Part shown: positions 48,635 through 61,263 of the stretch, one piece after another | Numbering within the stretch: the first letter of the stretch is position 1 | Layout of the letters: the number at the start of each line of letters is the position of its first letter | Origin: Clusia tigrina | Taxonomy: Eukaryota; Arthropoda; Insecta; Diptera; Clusiidae | Length of the DNA: 64,000 bases | Assembly: GCA_920105625.2 (NCBI GenBank) | Contig: OV050030.1 | Location: forward strand, 244,063,889 to 244,127,888 | Direction: 5' to 3' | Position numbers and translations under genes: made by a program | The notes under the pieces: model-generated | What the model saw: the letters and a program-made list of their open reading frames with translations, nothing else | The model's database searches: none | Told to the model about the DNA's origin: nothing

Positions 48635-50255
48635 TGAGCGATAGCTTAAATTGACAAGAGGCTCGAGTACTTTATTGTTACAAAATTTCAAGGTTTTATG
48701 ACGCTCCTGTAAAAAGTTACAAGCATTTGTATGTTGCAAACTTTGATAGGTGTAGGACGTACCGTATAGAAATTAGGGCCATTTGAAGTTTTATTAGTGT
48801 TTGATTTGGGACTCAAGGGTAGCATAGCTTTGAGCGATAACTTAAATGGACAAGAGGCTCGAGTACTTTATTGTTACAAAATTTCAAGGTTTTATGACGC
48901 TCCAGTTAAAAGTTACTAGCATTTGTATGTTGCAAACTTTGATAGGTGTAGGACGTACCGTATAGAAGTTAGGGCCATTTGAAGTTTTATCAGTGTTTGA
49001 TTTGCGACTCAAGGGTAGCGTAGCTTTGAGCGATAGCTTAAATTGACAAGAGGCTCGAGTACTTTAATGTTACAAAATTTCAAGGTTTTAGGAAGCTCCA
49101 GTAAAAAGTTTCAAGCATTTGTATGTTGCAAACTTTGATAGGTATAGGACGTACCGTATAGAAGTTAGGGCCATTTCAAGTTTTATCAGTGTTTGATTTG
49201 GGACTCAAGGGTACCATGGCTTTGAGCGATAGCTTAAATTGACAAGAGGCTCGAGTACTTTATTGTTTAAAAATTTCAAGGTTTTATGACACTCCAGTAA
49301 AAAGATACAAGCATTTGTATGTTGCAAACTTTGATAGGTGTAGGACGCACCGTATAGAAGTTAGGGCCATTTGAAGTTTTATCAGTGTTTGATTTGGGAC
49401 TCAAGGGTAGCATAGCTTTGAGCGATAACTTAAATTGACAAGAGGCTCGAGTACTTTATTGTTAAAAATTTCAAGGTTTTATGACGCTCCAGTAAAATGT
49501 TACAAGCATTTGTATGTTGCAAACTTTGATAGGTGTAGGACGTACCGTATAGAATTTAGGGCCATTTGAAGTTTTATCCGTGTTTGATTTGGGACTCAAG
49601 GGTAGAATAGCTTTGAGCGATAGCTTAAATTGACAAGAGGCTCGAGTACTTTATTGTTACAAAATTTCAAGGTTTTATGACGCTCCAGTAAAAAGTTACA
49701 AGCATTTGTAAGTTGCAAACTTTGATAGGTGTAGGACGTACCGTATAGAAGTTAGGGCCATTTGAAGTTTTATCAGTGTTTGTTTTGGGACTCAAGGGTA
49801 GCATAGCTTTGAGCGATAGCTTAAATTGACAAGAGGCTCGAGTACTTTATTGTTACACAATTTCGAGGTTTTATGACGCTCCAGTAAAAAGTTACAAGCA
49901 TTTGTATGTTGAAAACGTTGATAGGTGTAGGTCGTACCGTATAGAAGTTAGAGCCATTTGAAGTTTTATCAGTGTTTGATTTGGGACTCAAGGGTAGCAT
50001 AGCTTTGAGCGTTCGCTTAAATTGACAAGAGGCTCGAGTACTTTATTGTTACAAAATTTCGAGGTTTTATGACGCTCCAGTAAAAAATTACAAGCATTTG
50101 TATGTTGCAAACTTTGATAGGTATAGGATGCACCGTATAGAAGTTAGGGCCATTTGAAGTTTTATCAGTGTCTGATTTGAGCCTCAAGGGTAGCATAGCT
50201 TTGAGCGATAGATTAAATTGACAAGAGGCTTGAGCACTCAAGGGTAGCATAGCTT
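48635..50255 (+). repeat. 1621-bp HOR unit, second copy
   Basis: Same nine-element order as 43968-45588 at +4667. To its right, 50256-51830 repeats the first eight elements again, with a TACATGC/GTATATAAG end variant and without the closing 54-bp unit. Confidence 0.87.
50202..50255 (+). repeat. 54-bp truncated monomer
   Basis: Paralogue of 45535 at +4667; closes the second 1621-bp unit. Confidence 0.9.
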
Positions 50256-52800
50256 TGAGCGATAGCTTAAATTGACAAGAGGCTCGAGTACTTTATTGTT
50301 ACAAAATTTCAAGGTTTTATGACGCTCCTGTAAAAAGTTACAAGCATTTGTATGTTGCAAACTTTGATAGGTGTAGGACGTACCGTATAGAAATTAGGGC
50401 CATTTGAAGTTTTATTAGTGTTTGATTTGGGACTCAAGGGTAGCATAGCTTTGAGCGATAACTTAAATGGACAAGAGGCTCGAGTACTTTATTGTTACAA
50501 AATTTCAAGGTTTTATGACGCTCCAGTTAAAAGTTACTAGCATTTGTATGTTGCAAACTTTGATAGGTGTAGGAGGTACCGTATAGAAGTTAGGGCCATT
50601 TGAAGTTTTATCAGTGTTTGATTTGCGACTCAAGGGTAGCGTAGCTTTGAGCGATAGCTTAAATTGACAAGAGGCTCGAGTACTTTAATGTTACAAAATT
50701 TCAAGGTTTTAGGAAGCTCCAGTAAAAAGTTTCAAGCATTTGTATGTTGCAAACTTTGATAGGTATAGGACGTACCGTATAGAAGTTAGGGCCATTTCAA
50801 GTTTTATCAGTGTTTGATTTGGGACTCAAGGGTACCATGGCTTTGAGCGATAGCTTAAATTGACAAGAGGCTCGAGTACTTTATTGTTTAAAAATTTCAA
50901 GGTTTTATGACACTCCAGTAAAAAGATACAAGCATTTGTATGTTGCAAACTTTGATAGGTGTAGGACGCACCGTATAGAAGTTAGGGCCATTTGAAGTTT
51001 TATCAGTGTTTGATTTGGGACTCAAGGGTAGCATAGCTTTGAGCGATAACTTAAATTGACAAGAGGCTCGAGTACTTTATTGTTAAAAATTTCAAGGTTT
51101 TATGACGCTCCAGTAAAATGTTACAAGCATTTGTATGTTGCAAACTTTGATAGGTGTAGGACGTACCGTATAGAATTTAGGGCCATTTGAAGTTTTATCC
51201 GTGTTTGATTTGGGACTCAAGGGTAGAATAGCTTTGAGCGATAGCTTAAATTGACAAGAGGCTCGAGTACTTTATTGTTACAAAATTTCAAGGTTTTATG
51301 ACGCTCCAGTAAAAAGTTACAAGCATTTGTAAGTTGCAAACTTTGATAGGTGTAGGACGTACCGTATAGAAGTTAGGGCCATTTGAAGTTTTATCAGTGT
51401 TTGTTTTGGGACTCAAGGGTAGCATAGCTTTGAGCGATAGCTTAAATTGACAAGAGGCTCGAGTACTTTATTGTTACACAATTTCGAGGTTTTATGACGC
51501 TCCAGTAAAAAGTTACAAGCATTTGTATGTTGAAAACGTTGATAGGTGTAGGTCGTACCGTATAGAAGTTAGAGCCATTTGAAGTTTTATCAGTGTTTGA
51601 TTTGGGACTCAAGGGTAGCATAGCTTTGAGCGTTCGCTTAAATTGACAAGAGGCTCGAGTACTTTATTGTTACAAAATTTCGAGGTTTTATGACGCTCCA
51701 GTAAAAAGTTACATGCATTTGTATGTTGCAAACTTTGATAGGTATAGGATGCACCGTATATAAGTTAGGGCCATTTGAAGTTTTATCAGTGTTTGATTTG
51801 AGACTCAAGAGTAGCATAGCTTTGAGCGATAGCTTAAATTGACAAGAGGCTCGAGTACTTTATTGTTACAAAATTTCAAGGTTTTATGACGCTCCTGTAA
51901 AAAGTTACAAGCATTTGTATGTTGCAAACTTTGATAGGTGTAGGACGTACCATATAGAAATTAGGGCCATTTGAAGTTTTATTAGTGGTTGATTTGGGAC
52001 TCAAGGGTAGCATAGCGTTGAGCGTAACTTAAATGGACAAGAGGCTCGAGTACTTTATTGTTACAGAATTTCAAGGTTTTATGACGCTCCAGTAAAAAGT
52101 TACTAGCATTTGTATGTTGCAAACTTTGATAGGTGTAGGAGGTACCGTATAGAAGTTAGGGCCATTTGAAGTTTTATCAGTGTTTGATTTGCGACTCAAG
52201 GGTAGCGTAGCTTTGAGCGATAGCTTAAATTGACAAGAGGCTCGAGTACTTTATTGTTACAAAATTTCAAGGTTTTAGGAAGCTCCAGTAAAAAGTTACA
52301 AGCATTTGTATGTTGCAAACTTTGATAGGTATAGGACGTACCGTATAGAAGTTAGGGACATTTCAAGTTTTATCAGTGTTTGATTTGGGACTCAAGGGTA
52401 GTATAGCTTTGAGCGATAGCTTAAATTGACAAGAGGCTCGAGTACTTTATTGTTTCAAAATTTCAAGGTTGTATGACACTACAGTAAAAAGATACAAGCA
52501 TTTGTATGTTGCAAACTTTGATAGGTATAGGAGGTACCGTATAGAAGTTAGGGCCATTTGAAGTTTTATCAGTGTTTGATTTGCGACTCAAGGTTAGCGT
52601 TGCTTTGAGCGATAGCTTAAATTGACAAGAGGTCGAGTACTTTATTGTTACAAAATTTCAAGGTTTTATGACGCTCCAGTAAAAAGTTACTAGCATTTGT
52701 ATGTTGCAAACTTTGATAGGTGTAGGAGGTACCGTATAGAAGTTAGGGCCATTTGAAGTTTTATTAGTGTTTGATTTGCGACTCAAGGGTAGCGTAGCTT

Positions 52801-52854
52801 TGAGCGATATCTTAAATTGACAAGAGGCTCGAGCACTCAAGGGTAGCATGGCTT
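52801..52854 (+). repeat. 54-bp truncated monomer, hybrid
   Basis: Body GATATCTTAAATTGAC with CGAGCACTCAAGGG junction and a GTAGCATGGC end. Like 45981, it has a full-monomer-type left part. Confidence 0.88.
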
Positions 52855-53638
52855 TGAGCGATAGCTTAAATTGACAAGAGGCTCGAGTACTTTATTGTTA
52901 CAAAATTTCAAGGTTTTATGACGCTCCTGTAAAAAGTTACAAGCATTTGTATGTTGCAAACTTTGATAGGTGTAGGAGGTACCGTATAGAAGTTAGGGCC
53001 ATTTGAAGTTTTATCAGTTTTTGATTTGCGACTCAAGGGTAGCGTAGCTTTGAGCGATAGCTTAAATTGACAAGAGGCTCGAGTACTTTATTGTTACAAA
53101 ATTTCAAGGTTTTATGACGCTCAATTAAAAAGTTACAAGCATTTGTAAGTTGCAAACTTTGATAGGTGTAGGACGTACCGTATAGAAGTTAGGGCCATTT
53201 GAAGTTTTATCAGTGTTTGATTTGGGACTCAAGGGTAGCATAGCTTTGAGCGATAGCTTAAATTGACAAGAGGCTCGAGTACTTTATTGTTTCAAAATTT
53301 CAAGGTTGTATGACGCTCCTGTAAAAAGTTACAAGCATTTGTATGTTGCAAACTTTGATAGGTGTAGGACGTACCGTATAGAAGTTAGGGACATTTCAAG
53401 TTTTATCAGTGTTTGATTTGGGACTCAAGGGTAGCATAGCTTTGAGCGATAGCTTAAATTGACAAGAGGCTCGAGTACTTTATTGTTTCAAAATTTCAAG
53501 GTTGTATGACACTCCAGTAAAAAGATACAAGCATTTGTATGTTGCAAACTTTGATAGGTATAGGATGCACCGTATATAAGTTAGGGCCATTTGAAGTTTT
53601 ATCAGTGTTTGATTTGAGACTCAAGAGTAGCATAGCTT

Positions 53639-53692
53639 TGAGCGATAGATTAAATTGACAAGAGGCTCGAGCACTCAAGGGTAGCAAAGCTT
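53639..53692 (+). repeat. 54-bp truncated monomer
   Basis: GATTAAATTGAC body, CACTC junction, GCAAAGCTTTG end with HindIII site. Paralogue at 57620. Confidence 0.9.
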
Positions 53693-55063
53693 TGAGCGAT
53701 AGCTTAAATTGACAAGAGGCTCGAATACTTTATTGTTACAAAATTTCAAGGTTTTATGACGCTCCAGTAAAAAGTTACAAGCATTTGTATGTTGCAAACT
53801 TTGATAGGTGTAGGACGTACCGTATAGAAGTTAGGGACATTTCAAGTTTTATCAGTGTTTGATTTGGGACTCAAGGGTAGCATAGCTTTGAGCGATAGCT
53901 TAAATTGACAAGAGGCTCGAGTACTTTATTGTTTCAAAATTTCAAGGTTGTATGACACTCCAGTAAAAAGATACAAGCATTTGTATGTTGCAAACTTTGA
54001 TAGGTATAGGAGGTACCGTATAGAAGTTAGGGCCATTTGAAGTTTTATCAGTGTTTGATTTGCGACTCAAGGTTAGCGTAGCTTTGAGCGATAGCTTAAA
54101 TTGACAAGAGGCTCGAGTACTTTATTGTTACAAAATTTCAAGGTTCTATGACGCTCCTGTAAAAAGTTACAAGCATTTGTATGTTGCAAACTTTGATAGG
54201 TGTAGGACGTACCGTATAGAAATTAGGGCCATTTGAAGTTTTATTAGTGTTTGATTTGGGACTCAAGGGTAGCATAGCTTTGAGCGATAACTTAAATGGA
54301 CAAGAGGTCGAGTACTTTATTGTTACAAAATTTCAAGGTTTTATGACGCTCCAGTAAAAATTTACTAGCATTTGTATGTTGCAAACTTTGATAGGTGTAG
54401 GAGGTACCGTATAGAAGTTAGGGCCATTTGAAGTTTTATCAGTGTTTGATTTGCGACTCAAGGGTAGCGTAGCTTTGAGCGATATCTTAAATTGACAAGA
54501 GGCTCGAGTACTTTATTGTTACAAAATTTCAAGGTTTTATGACGCTCCATTAAAAAGTTACAAGCATTTGTAAGTTGCAAACTTTGATAGGTGTAGGACG
54601 TACCGTATAGAAGTTAGGGCCATTTGAAGTTTTATCAGTGTTTGATTTGGGACTCAAGGGTAGCATAGCTTTGAGCGATAGCTTAAATTGACAAGAGGCT
54701 CGAGTACTTTATTGTTACAAAATTTCGAGGTTTTATGACGCTCCAGTAAAAAGTTACAAGCATTTGTATGTTGAAAACGTTGATAGGTGTAGGTCGTACC
54801 GTATAGAAGTTAGAGCCATTTGAAGTTTTATCAGTGTTTGATTTGGGACTCAAGGGTAGCATAGCTTTGAGCGTTGGCTTAAATTGACAAGAGGCTTGAG
54901 TACTTTATTGTTACAAAATTTCGAGGTTTTATGACGCTCCAGTAAAAAGTTACATGCATTTGTATGTTGCAAACTTTGATAGGTATAGGATGCACCGTAT
55001 ATAAGTTAGGGCCATTTGAAGTTTTATCAGTGTTTGATTTGAGACTCAAGAGTAGCATAGCTT

Positions 55064-55117
55064 TGAGCGATAGATTAAATTGACAAGAGGTTCGAGCACT
55101 CAAGGGTAGCAAAGCTT
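55064..55117 (+). repeat. 54-bp truncated monomer
   Basis: Junction GAGGTTCGAGCACTC: the XhoI site is lost by a C-to-T change outside the CpG. It is directly followed by the 98-bp unit. Confidence 0.9.
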
Positions 55118-55215
55118 TGAGCGATAGCTTAAATTGACAAGAGGTACCGTATAGAAGTTAGGGCCATTTGAAGTTTTATCAGTGTTTGATTTGCGACTCA
55201 AGGTTAGCGTAGCTT
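55118..55215 (+). repeat. 98-bp truncated monomer (half-length)
   Basis: ACAAGAGG runs straight into GAGGTACCGTATAG. The parent GGAGGTACC-type monomer has GAGG at 24-27 and at 122-125; deletion between these 4-bp microhomologies removes exactly 98 bp, half the monomer. The same junction occurs only at 59099. Confidence 0.9.
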
Positions 55216-55998
55216 TGAGCGATAGCTTAAATTGACAAGAGGCTCGAGTACTTTATTGTTACAAAATTTCAAGGTTTTATGACGCTCCTGTAAAAAGTTA
55301 CAAGCATTTGTATGTTGCAAACTTTGATAGGTGTAGGACGTACCGTATAGAAATTAGGGCCATTTGAAGTTTTATTAGTGTTTGATTTGGGACTCAAGGG
55401 TAGCATAGCTTTGAGCGATAACTTAAATGGACAAGAGGTCGAGTACTTTATTGTTACAAAATTTCAAGGTTTTATGACGCTCCAGTAAAAAGTTACTAGC
55501 ATTTGTATGTTGCAAACTTTGATAGGTGTAGGAGGTACCGTATAGAAGTTAGGGCCATTTGAAGTTTTATCAGTGTTTGATTTGCGACTCAAGGTTAGCG
55601 TAGCTTTGAGCGATAGCTTAAATTGACAAGAGGCTCGAGTACTTTATTGTTACAAAATTTCAAGGTTTTATGACGCTCCATTAAAAAGTTACAAGCATTT
55701 GTAAGTTGCAAACTTTGATAGGTGTAGGACGTACCGTATAGAAGTTAGGGCCATTTGAAGTTTTATCAGTGTTTGATTTGGGACTCAAGGGTAGCATAGC
55801 TTTGAGCGTTGGCTTAAATTGACAAGAGGCTCGAGTACATTATTGTTACAAAATTTCGAGGTTTTATGACGCTCCAGTAAAAAGTTACATGCATTTGTAT
55901 GTTGCAAACTTTGATAGGTATAGGATGCACCGTATATAAGTTAGGGCCATTTGAAGTTTTATCAGTGTTTGATTTGAGACTCAAGAGTAGCATAGCTT

Positions 55999-56052
55999 TG
56001 AGCGATAGATTAAATTGACAAGAGGCTCGAGCACTCAAGGGTAGCAAAGCTT
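55999..56052 (+). repeat. 54-bp truncated monomer
   Basis: CGAGCACTC junction, AAAGCTT end. The preceding monomer carries GAGTACATTATTG. Confidence 0.9.
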
Positions 56053-57619
56053 TGAGCGATAGCTTAAATTGACAAGAGGCTCGAATACTTTATTGTTACA
56101 AAATTTCAAGGTTTTATGACGCTCCTGTAAAAAGTTACAAGCATTTGTATGTTGCAAACTTTGATAGGTGTAGGACGTACCGTATAGAAGTTAGGGACAT
56201 TTCAAGTTTTATCAGTGTTTGATTTGGGACTCAAGGGTAGCATAGCTTTGAGCGATAGCTTAAATTGACAAGAGGCTCGAGTACTTTATTGTTTCAAAAT
56301 TTCAAGGTTGTATGACACTCCAGTAAAAAGATACAAGCATTTGTATGTTGCAAACTTTGATAGGTATAGGAGGTACCGTATAGAAGTTAGGGCCATTTGA
56401 AGTTTTATCAGTGTTTGATTTGCGACTCAAGGTTAGCGTAGCTTTGAGCGATAGCTTAAATTGACAAGAGGCTCGAGTACTTTATTGTTACAAAATTTCA
56501 AGGTTCTATGACGCTTTTGTAAAAAGTTACAAGCATTTGTATGTTGCAAACTTTGATAGGTGTAGGACGTACCGTATAGAAATTAGGGCCATTTGAAGTT
56601 TTATTAGTGTTTGATTTGGGACTCAAGGGTAGCATAGCTTTGAGCGATAACTTAAATGGACAAGAGGTCGAGTACTTTATTGTTACAAAATTTCAAGGTT
56701 TTATGACGCTCCAGTAAAAAGTTACTAGCATTTGTATGTTGCAAACTTTGATAGGTGTAGGAGGTACCGTATAGAAGTTAGGGCCATTTGAAGTTTTATC
56801 AGTGTTTGATTTGCGACTCAAGGGTAGCGTAGCTTTGAGCGATATCTTAAATTGACAAGAGGCTCGAGTACTTTATTGTTACAAAATTTCAAGGTTTTAT
56901 GACGCTCCATTAAAAAGTTACAAGCATTTGTAAGTTGCAAACTTTGATAGGTGTAGGACGTACCGTATAGAAGTTAGGGCCATTTGAAGTTTTATCAGTG
57001 TTTGATTTGGGACTCAAGGGTAGCATAGCTTTGAGCGATAGCTTAAATTGACAAGAGGCTCGAGTACTTTATTGTTACAAAATTTGGAGGTTTTATGACG
57101 CTCCAGTAAAAAGTTACAAGCATTTGTATGTTGAAAACGTTGATAGGTGTAGGAGGTACCGTATAGAAGTTAGGGCCATTTGAAGTTTTATCAGTTTTTG
57201 ATTTGCGACTCAAGGGTAGCGTAGCTTTGAGCGATAGCTTAAATTGACTAGAGGCTCGAGTACTTTATTGTTACAAAATTTCAAGGTTTTATGACGCTCC
57301 ATTAAAAAGTTACAAGCATTTGTAAGTTGCAAACTTTGATAGGTGTAGGACGTACCGTATAGAAGTTAGGGCCATTTGAAGTTTTATCAGTGTTTGATTT
57401 GGGACTCAAGGGTAGCATAGCTTTGAGCGTTGGCTTAAATTGACAAGAGGCTCGAGTACATTATTGTTACAAAATTTCGAGGTTTTATGACGCTCCAGTA
57501 AAAAGTTACATGCATTTGTATGTTGCAAACTTTGATAGGTATAGGATGCACCGTATATAAGTTAGGGCCATTTGAAGTTTTATCAGTGTTTGATTTGAGA
57601 CTCAAGAGTAGCATAGCTT

Positions 57620-57673
57620 TGAGCGATAGATTAAATTGACAAGAGGCTCGAGCACTCAAGGGTAGCAAAGCTT
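57620..57673 (+). repeat. 54-bp truncated monomer
   Basis: Paralogue of 53639 (+3981) and also of 55999 (+1621). The following monomer has TTTACAAGAGG instead of TTGACAAGAGG. Confidence 0.9.
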
Positions 57674-59044
57674 TGAGCGATAGCTTAAATTTACAAGAGG
57701 CTCGAATACTTTATTGTTACAAAATTTCAAGGTTTTATGACGCTCCTGTAAAAAGTTACAAGCATTTGTATGTTGCAAACTTTGATAGGTGTAGGACGTA
57801 CCGTATAGAAGTTAGGGACATTTCAAGTTTTATCAGTGTTTGATTTGGGACTCAAGGGTAGCATAGCTTTGAGCGATAGCTTAAATTGACAAGAGGCTCG
57901 AGTACTTTATTGTTTCAAAATTTCAAGGTTGTATGACACTCCAGTAAAAAGATACAAGCATTTGTATGTTGCAAACTTTGATAGGTATAGGAGGTACCGT
58001 ATAGAAGTTAGGGCCATTTGAAGTTTTATCAGTGTTTGATTTGCGACTCAAGGTTAGCGTAGCTTTGAGCGATAGCTTAAATTGACAAGAGGCTCGAGTA
58101 CTTTATTGTTACAAAATTTCAAGGTTCTATGACGCTCCTGTAAAAAGTTACAAGCATTTGTATGTTGCAAACTTTGATAGGTGTAGGACGTACCGTATAG
58201 AAATTAGGGCCATTTGAAGTTTTATTAGTGTTTGATTTGGGACTCAAGGGTAGCATAGCTTTGAGCGATAACTTAAATGGACAAGAGGTCGAGTACTTTA
58301 TTGTTACAAAATTTCAAGGTTTTATGACGCTCCAGTAAAAAGTTACTAGCATTTGTATGTTGCAAACTTTGATAGGTGTAGGAGGTACCGTATAGAAGTT
58401 AGGGCCATTTGAAGTTTTATCAGTGTTTGATTTGCGACTCAAGGGTAGCGTAGCTTTGAGCGATATCTTAAATTGACAAGAGGCTCGAGTACTTTATTGT
58501 TACAAAATTTCAAGGTTTTATGACGCTCCATTAAAAAGTTACAAGCATTTGTAAGTTGCAAACTTTGATAGGTGTAGGACGTACCGTATAGAAGTTAGGG
58601 CCATTTGAAGTTTTATCAGTGTTTGATTTGGGACTCAAGGGTAGCATAGCTTTGAGCGATAGCTTAAATTGACAAGAGGCTCGAGTACTTTATTGTTACA
58701 AAATTTCGAGGTTTTATGACGCTCCAGTAAAAAGTTACAAGCATTTGTATGTTGAAAACGTTGATAGGTGTAGGTCGTACCGTATAGAAGTTAGAGCCAT
58801 TTGAAGTTTTATCAGTGTTTGATTTGGGACTCAAGGGTAGCATAGCTTTGAGCGTTGGCTTAAATTGACAAGAGGCTTGAGTACTTTATTGTTACAAAAT
58901 TTCGAGGTTTTATGACGCTCCAGTAAAAAGTTACATGCATTTGTATGTTGCAAACTTTGATAGGTATAGGATGCACCGTATATAAGTTAGGGCCATTTGA
59001 AGTTTTATCAGTGTTTGATTTGAGACTCAAGAGTAGCATAGCTT

Positions 59045-59098
59045 TGAGCGATAGATTAAATTGACAAGAGGTTCGAGCACTCAAGGGTAGCAAAGCTT
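59045..59098 (+). repeat. 54-bp truncated monomer
   Basis: Copy of 55064 at +3981, with the GAGGTTCGAGCACTC junction. Confidence 0.9.
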
Positions 59099-59196
59099 TG
59101 AGCGATAGCTTAAATTGACAAGAGGTACCGTATAGAAGTTAGGGCCATTTGAAGTTTTATCAGTGTTTGATTTGCGACTCAAGGTTAGCGTAGCTT
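59099..59196 (+). repeat. 98-bp truncated monomer (half-length)
   Basis: Copy of 55118 at +3981 with the same ACAAGAGGTACCG junction (59121-59130 AGAGGTACCG). Confidence 0.9.
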
Positions 59197-59979
59197 TGAG
59201 CGATAGCTTAAATTGACAAGAGGCTCGAGTACTTTATTGTTACAAAATTTCAAGGTTTTATGACGCTCCTGTAAAAAGTTACAAGCATTTGTATGTTGCA
59301 AACTTTGATAGGTGTAGGACGTACCGTATAGAAATTAGGGCCATTTGAAGTTTTATTAGTGTTTGATTTGGGACTCAAGGGTAGCATAGCTTTGAGCGAT
59401 AACTTAAATGGACAAGAGGTCGAGTACTTTATTGTTACAAAATTTCAAGGTTTTATGACGCTCCAGTAAAAAGTTACTAGCATTTGTATGTTGCAAACTT
59501 TGATAGGTGTAGGAGGTACCGTATAGAAGTTAGGGCCATTTGAAGTTTTATCAGTGTTTGATTTGCGACTCAAGGTTAGCGTAGCTTTGAGCGATAGCTT
59601 AAATTGACAAGAGGCTCGAGTACTTTATTGTTACAAAATTTCAAGGTTTTATGACGCTCCATTAAAAAGTTACAAGCATTTGTAAGTTGCAAACTTTGAT
59701 AGGTGTAGGACGTACCGTATAGAAGTTAGGGCCATTTGAAGTTTTATCAGTGTTTGATTTGGGACTCAAGGGTAGCATAGCTTTGAGCGTTGGCTTAAAT
59801 TGACAAGAGGCTCGAGTACATTATTGTTACAAAATTTCGAGGTTTTATGACGCTCCAGTAAAAAGTTACATGCATTTGTATGTTGCAAACTTTGATAGGT
59901 ATAGGATGCACCGTATATAAGTTAGGGCCATTTGAAGTTTTATCAGTGTTTGATTTGAGACTCAAGAGTAGCATAGCTT

Positions 59980-60033
59980 TGAGCGATAGATTAAATTGAC
60001 AAGAGGCTCGAGCACTCAAGGGTAGCAAAGCTT
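59980..60033 (+). repeat. 54-bp truncated monomer
   Basis: Copy of 55999 at +3981. Confidence 0.9.
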
Positions 60034-61209
60034 TGAGCGATAGCTTAAATTGACAAGAGGCTCGAATACTTTATTGTTACAAAATTTCAAGGTTTTATGA
60101 CGCTCCTGTAAAAAGTTACAAGCATTTGTATGTTGCAAACTTTGATAGGTGTAGGACGTACCGTATGGAAGTTAGGGACATTTCAAGTTTTATCAGTGTT
60201 TGATTTGGGACTCAAGGGTAGCATAGCTTTGAGCGATAGCTTAAATTGACAAGAGGCTCGAGTACTTTATTGTTTCAAAATTTCAAGGTTGTATGACACT
60301 CCAGTAAAAAGATACAAGCATTTGTATGTTGCAAACTTTGATAGGTATAGGAGGTACCGTATAGAAGTTAGGGCCATTTGAAGTTTTATCAGTGTTTGAT
60401 TTGCGACTCAAGGTTAGCGTAGCTTTGAGCGATAGCTTAAATTGACAAGAGGCTCGAGTACTTTATTGTTACAAAATTTCAAGGTTCTATGACGCTTCTG
60501 TAAAAAGTTACAAGCATTTGTATGTTGCAAACTTTGATAGGTGTAGGACGTACCGTATAGAAATTAGGGCCATTTGAAGTTTTATTAGTGTTTTTATTTG
60601 GGACTCAAGGGTAGCATAGCTTTGAGCGATAACTTAAATGGACAAGAGGTCGAGTACTTTATTGTTACAAAATTTCAAGGTTTTATGACGCTCCAGTAAA
60701 AAGTTACTAGCATTTGTATGTTGCAAACTTTGATAGGTGTAGGAGGTACCGTATAGAAGTTAGGGCCATTTGAAGTTTTATCAGTGTTTGATTTGCGACT
60801 CAAGGGTAGCGTAGCTTTGAGCGATATCTTAAATTGACAAGAGGCTCGAGTACTTTATTGTTACAAAATTTCGAGGTTTTATGACGCTCCAGTAAAAAGT
60901 TACAAGCATTTGTATGTTGAAAACGTTGATAGGTGTAGGTCGTACCGTATAGAAGTTAGAGCCATTTGAAGTTTTATCAGTGTTTGATTTGGGACTCAAG
61001 GGTAGCATAGCTTTGAGCGTTGGCTTAAATTGACAAGAGGCTTGAGTACTTTATTGTTACAAAATTTCGAGGTTTTATGACGCTCCAGTAAAAAGTTACA
61101 TGCATTTGTATGTTGCAAACTTTGATAGGTATAGGATGCACCGTATATAAGTTAGGGCCATTTGAAGTTTTATCAGTGTTTGATTTGAGACTCAAGAGTA
61201 GCATAGCTT

Positions 61210-61263
61210 TGAGCGATAGATTAAATTGACAAGAGGTTCGAGCACTCAAGGGTAGCAAAGCTT
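61210..61263 (+). repeat. 54-bp truncated monomer
   Basis: GAGGTTCGAGCACTC junction, AAAGCTT end; closes copy 2 of the 3981-bp block and opens the terminal HOR series. Confidence 0.9.

Larger units (their letters stand above)
47859..52079 (+). repeat. 4667-bp tandem duplication, copy 2 (4221 bp)
   Basis: Directly abuts copy 1. Very high identity; differences noticed are GGACGTACC at 48951 where copy 1 has GGAGGTACC at 44284, and GGTAGCATAGC near 49798 where copy 1 has GGTACCATAGC near 45130. It lacks the 446-bp block. Confidence 0.87.
52080..53692 (+). repeat. Mosaic stretch between the 4667-bp and 3981-bp duplications
   Basis: Full-length monomers in an order not repeated as a block elsewhere: GGAGGTACC types, TAGGAAGCTCC, GTTTCAAAATTTC with GTTGTATGACACT, and CAGTTTTTGATTTGCG. 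Two 54-bp units lie within it. Local variants are ACACTACAGTAAAAAG near 52480 and GACGCTCAATTAAAAAG near 53117. Confidence 0.75.
53693..57673 (+). repeat. 3981-bp tandem duplication, copy 1
   Basis: Contains 54-bp units at 55064, 55999 and 57620 and a rare 98-bp unit at 55118. Markers at +3981 include TCGAATACTT (53721/57702), GTTTC of GTTTCAAAA (53931/57912) and GGTTCTATG (54142/58123). Homology extends left of 53693 to about 53540. Confidence 0.87.
57674..61263 (+). repeat. 3981-bp tandem duplication, copy 2 (3590 bp)
   Basis: Follows copy 1 directly and is 391 bp shorter. After the GATATCTT monomer near 60820 it passes straight to the TTCGAGG/GTTGAAAACG monomer, while copy 1 has two more monomers. 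Differences include GCTTCTG (GCTTTTG in copy 1), GTATGGAAG near 60165 and GTGTTTTTATTTGGG near 60589. Confidence 0.87.
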
